Source: Mycoplasmatota bacterium
GTDB lineage: Bacteria > Bacillota_I > Bacilli_A > Izemoplasmatales > Hujiaoplasmataceae
Reading direction: 5' to 3'
Assembly: GCA_027859085.1 (NCBI GenBank)
Contig: JAQIBJ010000106.1
Coordinates: 1-48,074, forward strand
DNA length: 48,074 nucleotides
Position 1 is the first letter of the stretch; the number at the start of each line of letters is the position of its first letter. The notes beneath the pieces were generated by a model. It saw nothing but the letters and a program-made list of their open reading frames with translations. It had not been told where the DNA came from and searched no databases. Made by a program: the position numbers and the translations under genes. This document shows positions 26,083-33,769 of the stretch, one piece after another.

Positions 26083-27588
26083 CTAACCAATCATCTTTAT
26101 AAATGCTTTTGTTTTTACCATTGCTTCTATTTTATGAATTCTTTCATACATCAAAACATCATCTTCAATAAAACTAATATCTTTTCGTATAAAGTCATAG
26201 ATTTTTTTAGTTCTTGAACTTAAATTATTCGGATCACTAAAATCAACTGCTTGTAAAGTGGTTAATAATTCCATTGAAATAACTTTATAAGCATTTTCAA
26301 CAATATCTCCAGCTTTTCTAGCAGCATGATTTCCCATTGAAACATGATCTTCTTGATTCGCAGACGATGGAATTGAATCCACGCTTGCTGGATGAGACAA
26401 TACTTTGTTCTCACTCACCAATGAAGCCGCTGAATATTGAACAATCATAAACCCTGAATTCAGTCCAGGTTTTTTCACTAAAAATGGAGGTAATCCATTA
26501 CTTAAAGCTGAATTCACCATTCTTTCTAATCTTCTTTCAGAAATATTAGCAAGCTCACTCATGGCAATCGCTAAAAAGTCCATCGCTAATGCTAAAGGTT
26601 GCCCATGAAAATTACCGGCACTAATCACTTTTTGTCTCTCTGCAAATACTAGAGGATTATCCGTAACAGCGTTCATTTCTTTTTCAATCACATCATACAC
26701 ATAATTAATCGCATCCAATGATGCGCCTAAGACTTGTGGTGAACAACGTAATGAGTAAGCATCTTGGACTCTTAATTCACCTTGAGTTGATGTTAATTTA
26801 GAATCACTTAATATATCTCTTAATCTTGAAGCAACAAATTGTTGCCCAGATTGATTTCTTAATTGATGAATTTCAGAATCAAACACATCTGTAATTCCAT
26901 GTAATGCTTCCATTGTTAATCCAAGTGTATGAACACTTAAATTAAATAAGTTAAGGGCATGATAAATTGTGACAGCCGCAATACTTGTAATGGCTTGAGT
27001 CCCATTAATTAGAGCTAACCCTTCTTTAGCAACAAGGCCACTAAGTGGTTCAATTCCAACTTTGTTCAAGCCTTCTTTCGCATGATATTTATTTCCGTTA
27101 ATTAAAACCTCACCCAAACCAATTAATGGGAGGGCCATGTGAGATAGTGGTGCTAAATCACCACTTGCACCAAGCGAACCTTGTGAATAGACTACTGGCA
27201 AAACATTATTATTTAAAAGTTCTAGCATTTTTTCAATGACTTTATAACGTATTCCACTATAACCTTTAATCAATGCATTTACTCTTAAAAGAAGCATGCC
27301 TCTTACATAAGCTTCTTTTAAAGGTTCTCCAACACCACATGCATGACTTTTAATTAAATTCTCTTGTAAAGCCGATGTGTCTTTTTTATCAATAGATTCT
27401 GTACTCAACTGTCCAAATCCTGTATTAATACCATAAGTTGGTACACCTGAATCAACGACCTTTTTTACATAGTCACATGCAGTATTCACTTTGTTTATAC
27501 TTTCTTTTTCGACCCCAACCAATTCATGATCCAATACGATTTTAACAAATGAATTTAAGTTAAGATTATCTCCGTTTATATATATCAA
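26083..27588 (-). CDS. hutH: histidine ammonia-lyase
   Basis: HutH removes ammonia from histidine to give urocanate, the first step of the operon. The 501-residue protein carries the self-forming MIO cofactor triad A141-S142-G143 in GSLGASGDLAPL, and Tyr52 in the YGINTGFG segment. The start is TTG at 27588 with AGGTGA close upstream; the next in-frame Met is near residue 98, past catalytic Tyr52. It is preceded by an extended -10 promoter and a cre-like palindrome, and its stop lies ten bases before the hutU start. Confidence 0.96.
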   Translation of the reverse strand: MIYINGDNLNLNSFVKIVLDHELVGVEKESINKVNTACDYVKKVVDSGVPTYGINTGFGQLSTESIDKKDTSALQENLIKSHACGVGEPLKEAYVRGMLLLRVNALIKGYSGIRYKVIEKMLELLNNNVLPVVYSQGSLGASGDLAPLSHMALPLIGLGEVLINGNKYHAKEGLNKVGIEPLSGLVAKEGLALINGTQAITSIAAVTIYHALNLFNLSVHTLGLTMEALHGITDVFDSEIHQLRNQSGQQFVASRLRDILSDSKLTSTQGELRVQDAYSLRCSPQVLGASLDAINYVYDVIEKEMNAVTDNPLVFAERQKVISAGNFHGQPLALAMDFLAIAMSELANISERRLERMVNSALSNGLPPFLVKKPGLNSGFMIVQYSAASLVSENKVLSHPASVDSIPSSANQEDHVSMGNHAARKAGDIVENAYKVISMELLTTLQAVDFSDPNNLSSRTKKIYDFIRKDISFIEDDVLMYERIHKIEAMVKTKAFIKMIG

Positions 27589-27611
27589 AATATCACCTAT
27601 CTTTCTTTTAT

Positions 27612-27649
27612 ATTATAACAATGAAAAGTTAAAAAATAAAGCGCTTTCT
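27612..27649 (-). promoter_or_regulatory. hutH promoter with cre-like palindrome
   Basis: The complement of 27612-27620 is TGTTATAAT, an extended -10. The perfect palindrome AAAGCGCTTT at 27638-27647 overlaps the -35 position. The complement of 27636-27649 matches 11 of 14 bases of the cre consensus. Together with the argF site this points to CcpA-type carbon control of both amino-acid operons. That is inference from motif and position. Confidence 0.55.
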
Positions 27650-27658
27650 TTATTGTAT

Positions 27659-27690
27659 AAAAAGAAAAAAGTTGCTAAAAATTAGCAACT
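27659..27690 (-). terminator. terminator after the lipoprotein gene
   Basis: AGTTGCTAA/TTAGCAACT pairs at 27670-27690. On the minus strand it is followed by TTTTTTCTTTTT. It insulates hutH from the lipoprotein gene. Confidence 0.88.
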
Positions 27691-27709
27691 CTTAAAATTA
27701 AATATTTTA

Positions 27710-28666
27710 TTATGCGATTAAATCAAATGCTTCTTGTAAAACAGCTTCATATTCAGAAGTTGTAACTGATACAGCTGATAATTCATCTACACCTTCAACT
27801 GCGAATGAATCTTCCCATCCATTTTCAACGATATAGTCAGAAATCATGTCAGCTTGTTGGAACCATTCTAATTTGTCATTATCAGTTAACCAAGTTTCGT
27901 ACTCTGCTAATGTAGGCGTATCATCTGTCGCACTATATGTTCTATAATGCATTTTGTATTCGAAACCTTTTTCTTGTTTTGTTTTTTCATCCCAAGCAAA
28001 TGAGAATTCATCATCTGAAGCATCTTCATCAGTATCTTCTCCAGCAGTTTGAGTTACATCAGATTGTAAAACATCAATAAATATGTCTTCAACATCTCCG
28101 TTTGCATCTAAATCAACTTCTACCCAAGTTACTTGTGGATCGCCCGAACTTGATACAGCGTATGCTTTAATAACACCATCTTTAGCTTGTTGAACTGCTT
28201 CAGCAGCTAAAACAGTATATGAACTATCACTAACAGTTACACCAGCAACATTGTCAATTGTTCCTTCTGTATCAGTTGTTACTGAATCAACACCGTTTTC
28301 CATCCAATATTGTTCAATTAACTCAGCTTGTTCAAACCATTCAAGTTTTTCATTATCTTCTAACCAAGTAATATAGTCAGCTTCTGATAAATCTCTTTGA
28401 CCATGCATTCTATATCCATAACCTAATTCTTTTTTAGTTTCTTCATTCCAAGCGAATGTAGAACGATTTGATTGTAAAACATCAATGTAGTAACCAGTAA
28501 TTTCATCGTTTTCGATAGTTACTGTTACAGAAGTAAGTGTAGGAGAGTCTGAATCGATTTCAAATGCAGTGTATTCTCCATCTACAGTATAAGTTCTTTC
28601 TCCATTACATGCAGCTACCCCTATTAATAAGAATGCTGCAAATAAAATTGTTAATAATTTTTTCAT
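27710..28666 (-). CDS. lipoprotein with two degenerate FMN-bind-like repeats
   Basis: Residues 1-20 are a lipoprotein signal with lipobox VAAC (Cys20), so the mature protein should be anchored outside the membrane. Two copies of a roughly 140-residue unit follow, each with YIDVLQS/FIDVLQS, an AW[DN]E.TK[KQE]E.G..Y.MH stretch and a WL.[DE]N.KLEWF.QA segment. Each unit ends in a motif resembling the FMN_bind flavinylation site but altered: DNVAGVT and DELSAVS instead of D..SGAT. It may be a diverged relative of pheromone/flavin lipoproteins such as PplA. It sits just downstream of the Rnf operon but is separated by a terminator and a promoter region. Function unknown; flavin binding doubtful. 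Confidence 0.7.
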   Translation of the reverse strand: MKKLLTILFAAFLLIGVAACNGERTYTVDGEYTAFEIDSDSPTLTSVTVTIENDEITGYYIDVLQSNRSTFAWNEETKKELGYGYRMHGQRDLSEADYITWLEDNEKLEWFEQAELIEQYWMENGVDSVTTDTEGTIDNVAGVTVSDSSYTVLAAEAVQQAKDGVIKAYAVSSSGDPQVTWVEVDLDANGDVEDIFIDVLQSDVTQTAGEDTDEDASDDEFSFAWDEKTKQEKGFEYKMHYRTYSATDDTPTLAEYETWLTDNDKLEWFQQADMISDYIVENGWEDSFAVEGVDELSAVSVTTSEYEAVLQEAFDLIA

Positions 28667-28773
28667 TATAAAACCTGTCCCTTCTTAAAATTAATATGTT
28701 TTTTTAAGTGCATATAAAATATAACACACTCGTTATGTTTTTGCAACAGATTTGAATGAAAAATATCAATTTT

Positions 28774-28813
28774 AAGTAACAGTCGTTACTTTTTCGTAAG
28801 TAACAGTCGTTAT
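28774..28813. repeat. 24-bp-spaced direct repeat upstream of the lipoprotein gene
   Basis: AAGTAACAGTCGTTA occurs at 28774-28788 and again at 28798-28812. Each copy contains a TAAC/GTTA dyad; the first is extended to AGTAAC/GTTACT. The start-to-start distance of 24 bases is a little over two helical turns. They lie 108-150 bases before the lipoprotein start in a 258-bp gene-free region, and look like paired regulator sites. The regulator is unknown. Confidence 0.55.
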
Positions 28814-28879
28814 TTTATCATTACATCACAAAAACCACATATTATCTAAGCTTTTTAGGTACTTATATCTTGCTAATAT

Positions 28880-28912
28880 TAATATAAAGACCACATCAAA
28901 TAGAAGTGGTCT
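28880..28912 (-). terminator. terminator-like hairpin after rnfB
   Basis: AGACCAC/GTGGTCT pairs at 28888-28912, 12 bases after the rnfB stop. On the minus strand it is followed by TTTATATTAA. The loop is large and the T-run short, so strength is moderate. Confidence 0.65.
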
Positions 28913-28924
28913 CATAATTATTGT

Positions 28925-29221
28925 TCAATTTTCAAAATGCTTTTTTAAAAATGTTTTTAACTCTTCAGCAGAGTCTTTCTTTATAGGTTTACATTGCATC
29001 ACTTTACTTTCTTTATTTAATAAAGCAATTGCCATTTCTTTACATCCGGGATACCCACAAGCACCACAGTTATATTTGGGTAGTAATTCAACAACTTCTT
29101 CAATTGCTGGATCTTCTTCTACATAAAATACTTTTGCAACAAAACTAATCAATAAACCTAACACAAATCCAATACCGGCTAAAACACCTGCTGGTACAAG
29201 TATACTAATTAAGAAATCCAT
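28925..29221 (-). CDS. rnfB: short RnfB subunit with a single Fe-S motif
   Basis: RnfB normally anchors ferredoxin-type clusters that pass electrons into the ion-pumping Rnf complex. Here only 98 residues are present: an N-terminal membrane segment (about 5-30) and one 4Fe-4S motif with cysteines in NCGACGYPGC and a fourth in MQCKP. The two ferredoxin-like clusters found in RnfB proteins of usual size (about 190 residues or more) are missing. The stop (TGA) is followed by non-coding sequence and a terminator. Reading through the TGA gives no cysteine-rich sequence, so this is not a simple frameshift. It overlaps rnfA by 13 bases and is last in the operon. Confidence 0.9.
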   Translation of the reverse strand: MDFLISILVPAGVLAGIGFVLGLLISFVAKVFYVEEDPAIEEVVELLPKYNCGACGYPGCKEMAIALLNKESKVMQCKPIKKDSAEELKTFLKKHFEN

Positions 29222-29796
29222 TCAATCAATCCTCCGAATCTAGTAAAGATGATCGCTAATATTGCAGCAACAATTAAAGCAATTGGTGCGCCCTTAAATG
29301 CTTTTGGCACAGGTGCGTGATCAAGTTTTTCTCTCATCATTGAGAAGATATATATCACAAATAAGAAACCTAAGCCAATAAACATTGTATAAACTACCAT
29401 TTGAACAAAATTATATTCATTAGAGATATTTAATAACGCCACACCAATAATTGCACAATTGGTTGTGATTAATGGTAAGTAAATACCTAATGCTTTATAT
29501 AATGATGGTGATGCTTTCTTTAAGAAAGTTTCTACCATTTGAACAAGTGCTGCAATGACTAAGATAAATACAATGGTTCTTAAATATGTAATATCAAATT
29601 CCACTAAAACGTAATGGTACAATAACCAAGTTATAGAAGATGAAATCAACATCACAAAGATAACTGCAAAACCCATTCCTAAAGCTGAACTTCTTTTAGT
29701 TGATACCCCAATAAAAGGACAAATACCTAAAAATTGAGTTAAAATTATATTTTGTAATATGAAAGCCGAAAAGGCAATAGCAATGAGATCAGACAT
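29209..29796 (-). CDS. rnfA: Rnf complex subunit A
   Basis: RnfA is an integral membrane subunit of 195 residues with about six membrane helices, homologous to RnfE and to NqrD/NqrE. The characteristic repeated segments QNIILTQFLGICPF near residues 15-28 and PLITTNCAIIG near 107-117 contain the inward and outward cysteines that bind a 2Fe-2S cluster with RnfE in the membrane core. It overlaps rnfE by eight bases and rnfB by 13. The length is normal. Confidence 0.95.
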   Translation of the reverse strand: MSDLIAIAFSAFILQNIILTQFLGICPFIGVSTKRSSALGMGFAVIFVMLISSSITWLLYHYVLVEFDITYLRTIVFILVIAALVQMVETFLKKASPSLYKALGIYLPLITTNCAIIGVALLNISNEYNFVQMVVYTMFIGLGFLFVIYIFSMMREKLDHAPVPKAFKGAPIALIVAAILAIIFTRFGGLIEWIS

Positions 29797-30466
29797 TTGC
29801 TTTCACTCCCTTTACTTGATTGATTTGTTTTTCTTGTCTTTTAGCTGAGACAGCTGCAATAATCGCTAGAATGAATCCTAGTGATATAAATGCTCCAGCT
29901 GGTTGAGTAAACATTCCAAGTGGACTTATTCTTAAGAAATCAAAGATAAAGTTCAAGTCAAATTGTAAATCTCCCCAAATTGTCAATAATCCTGTTCCTA
30001 AGAATTCTCTAAAAATACTCACAATCAATATCGCCACACCAAAACCTAAGGCCATACCCAATCCATCAATGATTGAGTCTGTCGGTTTATTTTCAGCAGC
30101 GAACGCTTCAGCTCTACCTAAAATTATACAGTTAACAACAATCAAAGGAATGAAAATACCCAATGATTTATATAAACTAATTAAATAGGCATGCATAAGC
30201 ATTTCTACAATTGTAACAAGTGTTGCTATCACAACAATATAAACTGGTATTCTCACCGGTTTAACAAGTGCTGCTAGTTTCTCATTACTCATAATTAATG
30301 AGATAAGAAAGTTTGATAACACCATAACAAATACAACTGCAATTGTCATCCCCAATGCGTTTTCAACTGATGTTGTTACGGCAAGTGAAGGACACATACC
30401 AAGTAAAGCAACAAATAGTGGATTTTCTTTAAATATTCCTTTTAAGAAATTCTCTTTTTTAGTCAT
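29789..30466 (-). CDS. rnfE: Rnf complex subunit E
   Basis: RnfE is a 225-residue membrane protein, the pseudo-symmetric partner of RnfA. It shows NPLFVALLGMCPSLAVT near residues 15-31 and PLIVVNCIILGRAEAF near 105-120, including the cluster-ligating cysteines of the two halves. It starts at ATG 30466 with GGAGG in the end of rnfG and overlaps it by eight bases. Confidence 0.95.
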   Translation of the reverse strand: MTKKENFLKGIFKENPLFVALLGMCPSLAVTTSVENALGMTIAVVFVMVLSNFLISLIMSNEKLAALVKPVRIPVYIVVIATLVTIVEMLMHAYLISLYKSLGIFIPLIVVNCIILGRAEAFAAENKPTDSIIDGLGMALGFGVAILIVSIFREFLGTGLLTIWGDLQFDLNFIFDFLRISPLGMFTQPAGAFISLGFILAIIAAVSAKRQEKQINQVKGVKANV

Positions 30467-31406
30467 CTAAACCACCTCCAAAGTCATCCTCAGTTCTTTC
30501 AGCAATTATAGAGAAAATATGTCTCACAGCGTCAGATGATACAGTTGCTCCAGAAATACTATCAAATGTAGATAAATCATTTGCAACACTATAATTAAAA
30601 TCACGATCGACAATCTTAGTTCCATAACCTTCATTTTCATTTGAATAAGACACGATATAATCTTCTACTGATAAATCTTTATTAACAGCAACAAACATTT
30701 CAATTTGATCATGATATCCAGGTGTACTTATTACATATACTAAATGTTCAATTTGATTATCTTGTCTTAATATATATATAGTTCCTTGTTCAATTTCTAC
30801 TTCTTCAATATCAAATAGATCGCTGTCATAAAAGTCGTCCACTGTGATTTCTAGTTCATTTGGTTCATCAATTGGTTCGTCGTCGTAAAGACCTCCATTA
30901 AAGTCAGACTGTGCTCTTTCAGATACTTCAGTGAAAATTGCTTTTACAGCATTAGATGACACTGTAGCTCCACCAATACTATCAAAAGTAGATACATCAT
31001 CTGCTTGATTATAATTAAAATCATTACCGACGATCTTAGTTCCTATCCCCGGTGATTCATTTTGATAGGTGACTGTATAGCCCTCTACTGATAAATCTTT
31101 ATTAACAGCGACTAACATTTCAACATCTTCACCATATCCTTTTGCTCTAAATGAATAGACTAGATGTTCAATTTCAGAGTTACTTTGACTTTTTAACACA
31201 TATATTGTTCCGTTTTCAAGAACAATCTCTTCTAAATCATAATTGGCTATATCATAAAATTCTTCAATTGCATCAAATTTTAATCTTAATTCTTCAGCTT
31301 CAATACGTTCCACAGTTAATTCATTAACAAAAGCCAATAATAAGCCGCAGATTAATCCTAATGAAAGTAAAACTAAACCTGAAATTAATCCATTATTATT
31401 TTTCAA
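30459..31406 (-). CDS. rnfG: RnfG with tandemly duplicated FMN-binding domain
   Basis: RnfG is the single-helix anchored, extracytoplasmic flavoprotein of the Rnf complex. Residues 5-30 form the anchor. Two near-identical FMN_bind units of about 140 residues follow; each ends with TFDSI[GS]GATVSS, whose threonine (about T148 and T288) is the site ApbE-type transferases flavinylate. Usual RnfG is about 190-210 residues with one such site, against 315 here. I prefer the TTG start at 31406, seven bases after GGAGGG; an ATG at 31421 has no Shine-Dalgarno. High similarity of the units, also at DNA level, suggests a recent duplication. Confidence 0.92.
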   Translation of the reverse strand: MKNNNGLISGLVLLSLGLICGLLLAFVNELTVERIEAEELRLKFDAIEEFYDIANYDLEEIVLENGTIYVLKSQSNSEIEHLVYSFRAKGYGEDVEMLVAVNKDLSVEGYTVTYQNESPGIGTKIVGNDFNYNQADDVSTFDSIGGATVSSNAVKAIFTEVSERAQSDFNGGLYDDEPIDEPNELEITVDDFYDSDLFDIEEVEIEQGTIYILRQDNQIEHLVYVISTPGYHDQIEMFVAVNKDLSVEDYIVSYSNENEGYGTKIVDRDFNYSVANDLSTFDSISGATVSSDAVRHIFSIIAERTEDDFGGGLDD

Positions 31407-31407
31407 T

Positions 31408-32568
31408 TTAGTTCCCTCCATTCAAAGCTATTTCTAAAGACTTAATCCACTCAATCGCTCTTCCCATTGCATGTGAAGTTACAGTAGCGCCTGCAGTTTC
31501 ATCAAGAATTACACCTTGACTATTGAATCCATCAATATAACCTTGTTCAACCTCAGGAACGCCAGAACCTGAATATCCATGTGAATAATCATATGACTCA
31601 TCAGAAGAAATAAAAGTTACATTTTCAACTGCATCAAGCGCAGAGTTAATCAAAATAATCATTTTTACACTGGCAAGAGAATAACCATTTACAGAAATCG
31701 ATAATTCTCTTGTTGTTTCATCATATCCTTCAATAGTGACATCCAAGCATAAAATATGTGTTTTAGAAACAAACACTGGAAGCGCATCAATCACTCCTTG
31801 AGTGACCTCGTCTCCGCTAGATGTATCAATATAATTAAAGTCAGTATCTAAATGTACAATCGCTGTTTTATCATCTTCATCAAAGGTAATTTCAGCGATA
31901 AATGAAAACTCATTAATTGTATCTAAATCATAATTATAATTTAATGAGTTAATTTCTAAAATAACGTTAATGATTTCAAAAGCATAATCAGCTGCATATA
32001 ATTCTCTCGCATATTTCATTCCTATATCTAATGCTAGAGACGAAAGAGTCGCACCTGCAATCGTATCAACAGAGAAGTCAATAACATCTAAATCTTTATT
32101 AGTAAATTGATTAAAGAAAGCGTCATTCAATCTATTAAAATATCTATTGTCTTGATTATCAGTTTCATTATGAGAAATCACTTTAACAGCTAATAATTGA
32201 TCATCATCAACTGATATTGCATAAGCTGCAACAAATCCAGCACTGATACCAATTGTTTCTATAACGTAAATTACTGCTGTTTCTACATTTGAATCATCCA
32301 TTACTTTATAAGAATCTAATAAGCTAGGAGAATATTCATCCTCAGAGCCTGGAGTATGATAAGATTTATCAACGCCTTCAGCATCAAAATATTCTAGTGT
32401 CACCCCATCATTTACCAACTCAAGTAAAGATGTTTCATAACGATTTTGTTCATTTACATCAATTTGATTCGTCATATAACGAGAATACATACCACCAAAA
32501 ACAAAGACAATCAGTAATAATGTTGATAAGACAATAATTAATCCTTTTTTATTTAAAAATTCTTTCAT
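31408..32568 (-). CDS. membrane-anchored protein with two FMN-bind motifs, extra member of the Rnf operon
   Basis: Residues 8-28 are a hydrophobic anchor and the remaining roughly 355 residues should face outward. Two flavinylation-type motifs are present: DTIAGATLSS (threonine about T174) and DETAGATVTS (about T362), each closing an FMN_bind-like unit; the units are more diverged from each other than those of RnfG. It sits between rnfD and rnfG, where standard rnfCDGEAB operons have no gene, one base after rnfD. A second RnfG-like subunit, or an electron outlet from Rnf to extracellular acceptors, are possible roles. No ApbE gene is in the window. Confidence 0.8.
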   Translation of the reverse strand: MKEFLNKKGLIIVLSTLLLIVFVFGGMYSRYMTNQIDVNEQNRYETSLLELVNDGVTLEYFDAEGVDKSYHTPGSEDEYSPSLLDSYKVMDDSNVETAVIYVIETIGISAGFVAAYAISVDDDQLLAVKVISHNETDNQDNRYFNRLNDAFFNQFTNKDLDVIDFSVDTIAGATLSSLALDIGMKYARELYAADYAFEIINVILEINSLNYNYDLDTINEFSFIAEITFDEDDKTAIVHLDTDFNYIDTSSGDEVTQGVIDALPVFVSKTHILCLDVTIEGYDETTRELSISVNGYSLASVKMIILINSALDAVENVTFISSDESYDYSHGYSGSGVPEVEQGYIDGFNSQGVILDETAGATVTSHAMGRAIEWIKSLEIALNGGN

Positions 32569-32569
32569 T

Positions 32570-33769
32570 TTATATCACCTGCCAAATGTTGATGATTGGT
32601 AAAAACGCAGTATACATATTAACAGATGCAATGATTGTGTATGCGACAATTATTATGAAAATAACAAATAAAACTGAAGCAAATGATAAACCAGGCTTTT
32701 TGAATCCTCTGGTTCTAATAATACCGCTATATGTATCAATCGGAATAGCGAAAATATTCATTAAAATTAATGATGTTGCTACACCTTCTGGTAAGTTACC
32801 AACAAATCTAAATAACACTGTTAAAGTTCCTAAGAATAATGCAAATACAACTTTCCCTAATGGGTTTGTTGGTGTTGTAACTGGTTCAGTAATCATAAAT
32901 ACTGCTGCAAACATTACTCCACCAGTGAGAATTGAATAAGTGGGGAACCAAATGCCTGATTCGCCAACATTAATTCCAATAATCCATGATAAAATAAATA
33001 CTGTTCCTATATAGATAACTGGTGTATACCATTTGATTATTTTTCTAGCAACTAACCAAATACCACCAATTAATATCGCCAAGGCAGATGTTTCGCCTAA
33101 TCCACCTGGTATTGTTCCGATAAAGAAGTTCCATAAGTTTCCATATGGTTCGACAAGCGTTGCAAATGAGAATGCTTCTCCTGTATTACTAAATTGTGCA
33201 AAAATCCCAAGAGGTGTTGCACTAGCATATGAATCGATTAAAACTTCAGATCCATTAAACACGCCACCTGCATCTGTAATGAAACCAGACAATGTAAATC
33301 CAACAATTACATAACCAAGTAACGCTGGATTAAAGATATTGTGGCCGAAACCTCCAAACAACATTTTACCAATAATGGTTGCAATAAATGTTGCAACCAT
33401 TAACACCCAAATTGGTGTGTAAATTGGTAGCAACAACGCAAGAATGATCCCTGGAATAACTGCATAAGAAGTTGTTAGTTTGTGTGAAATACTTTTTAAA
33501 TTATTATTTTTCTTATCGGTTACATAGAAGAATATACCTTCCATAACAACTGATAAGAATCCACCCATTATAATTAGGAATAATGGATATAACATTTCAA
33601 AGAAATTAATATTCCCATCTAAAAATACTTGAATACCGTTTTTATACCAACTAAATAAGACAACTGGTAATAACGCAATCAAGAAATCTCTCATGATGGT
33701 GTTAGTATTCTTACCCTTTTGGTCCGATATTCTTAAGAATGGGGCTTTACCGCCAGCAAATCTCGCCAT
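32570..33769 (-). CDS. rnfD: Rnf complex subunit D
   Basis: RnfD is a polytopic membrane subunit (399 residues) carrying a covalent FMN. The flavinylation site is seen as SATP with Thr about 185. GGFGHNIFNPAL near 139-150 is a conserved family segment, and the C-terminal half has a further series of helices. Its ATG overlaps the rnfC stop (TAATG). The length is slightly above the usual 320-350, due to a longer N-terminal region before the first helices. Confidence 0.95.
   Translation of the reverse strand: MARFAGGKAPFLRISDQKGKNTNTIMRDFLIALLPVVLFSWYKNGIQVFLDGNINFFEMLYPLFLIIMGGFLSVVMEGIFFYVTDKKNNNLKSISHKLTTSYAVIPGIILALLLPIYTPIWVLMVATFIATIIGKMLFGGFGHNIFNPALLGYVIVGFTLSGFITDAGGVFNGSEVLIDSYASATPLGIFAQFSNTGEAFSFATLVEPYGNLWNFFIGTIPGGLGETSALAILIGGIWLVARKIIKWYTPVIYIGTVFILSWIIGINVGESGIWFPTYSILTGGVMFAAVFMITEPVTTPTNPLGKVVFALFLGTLTVLFRFVGNLPEGVATSLILMNIFAIPIDTYSGIIRTRGFKKPGLSFASVLFVIFIIIVAYTIIASVNMYTAFLPIINIWQVI

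Noticed and set aside
28850-29221. RnfB shortened by a frameshift or by UGA read as tryptophan
   Set aside because: Reading beyond the TGA gives no cysteine-rich ferredoxin sequence, a terminator-like hairpin follows at once, and UGA clearly serves as stop in ord and oraS.
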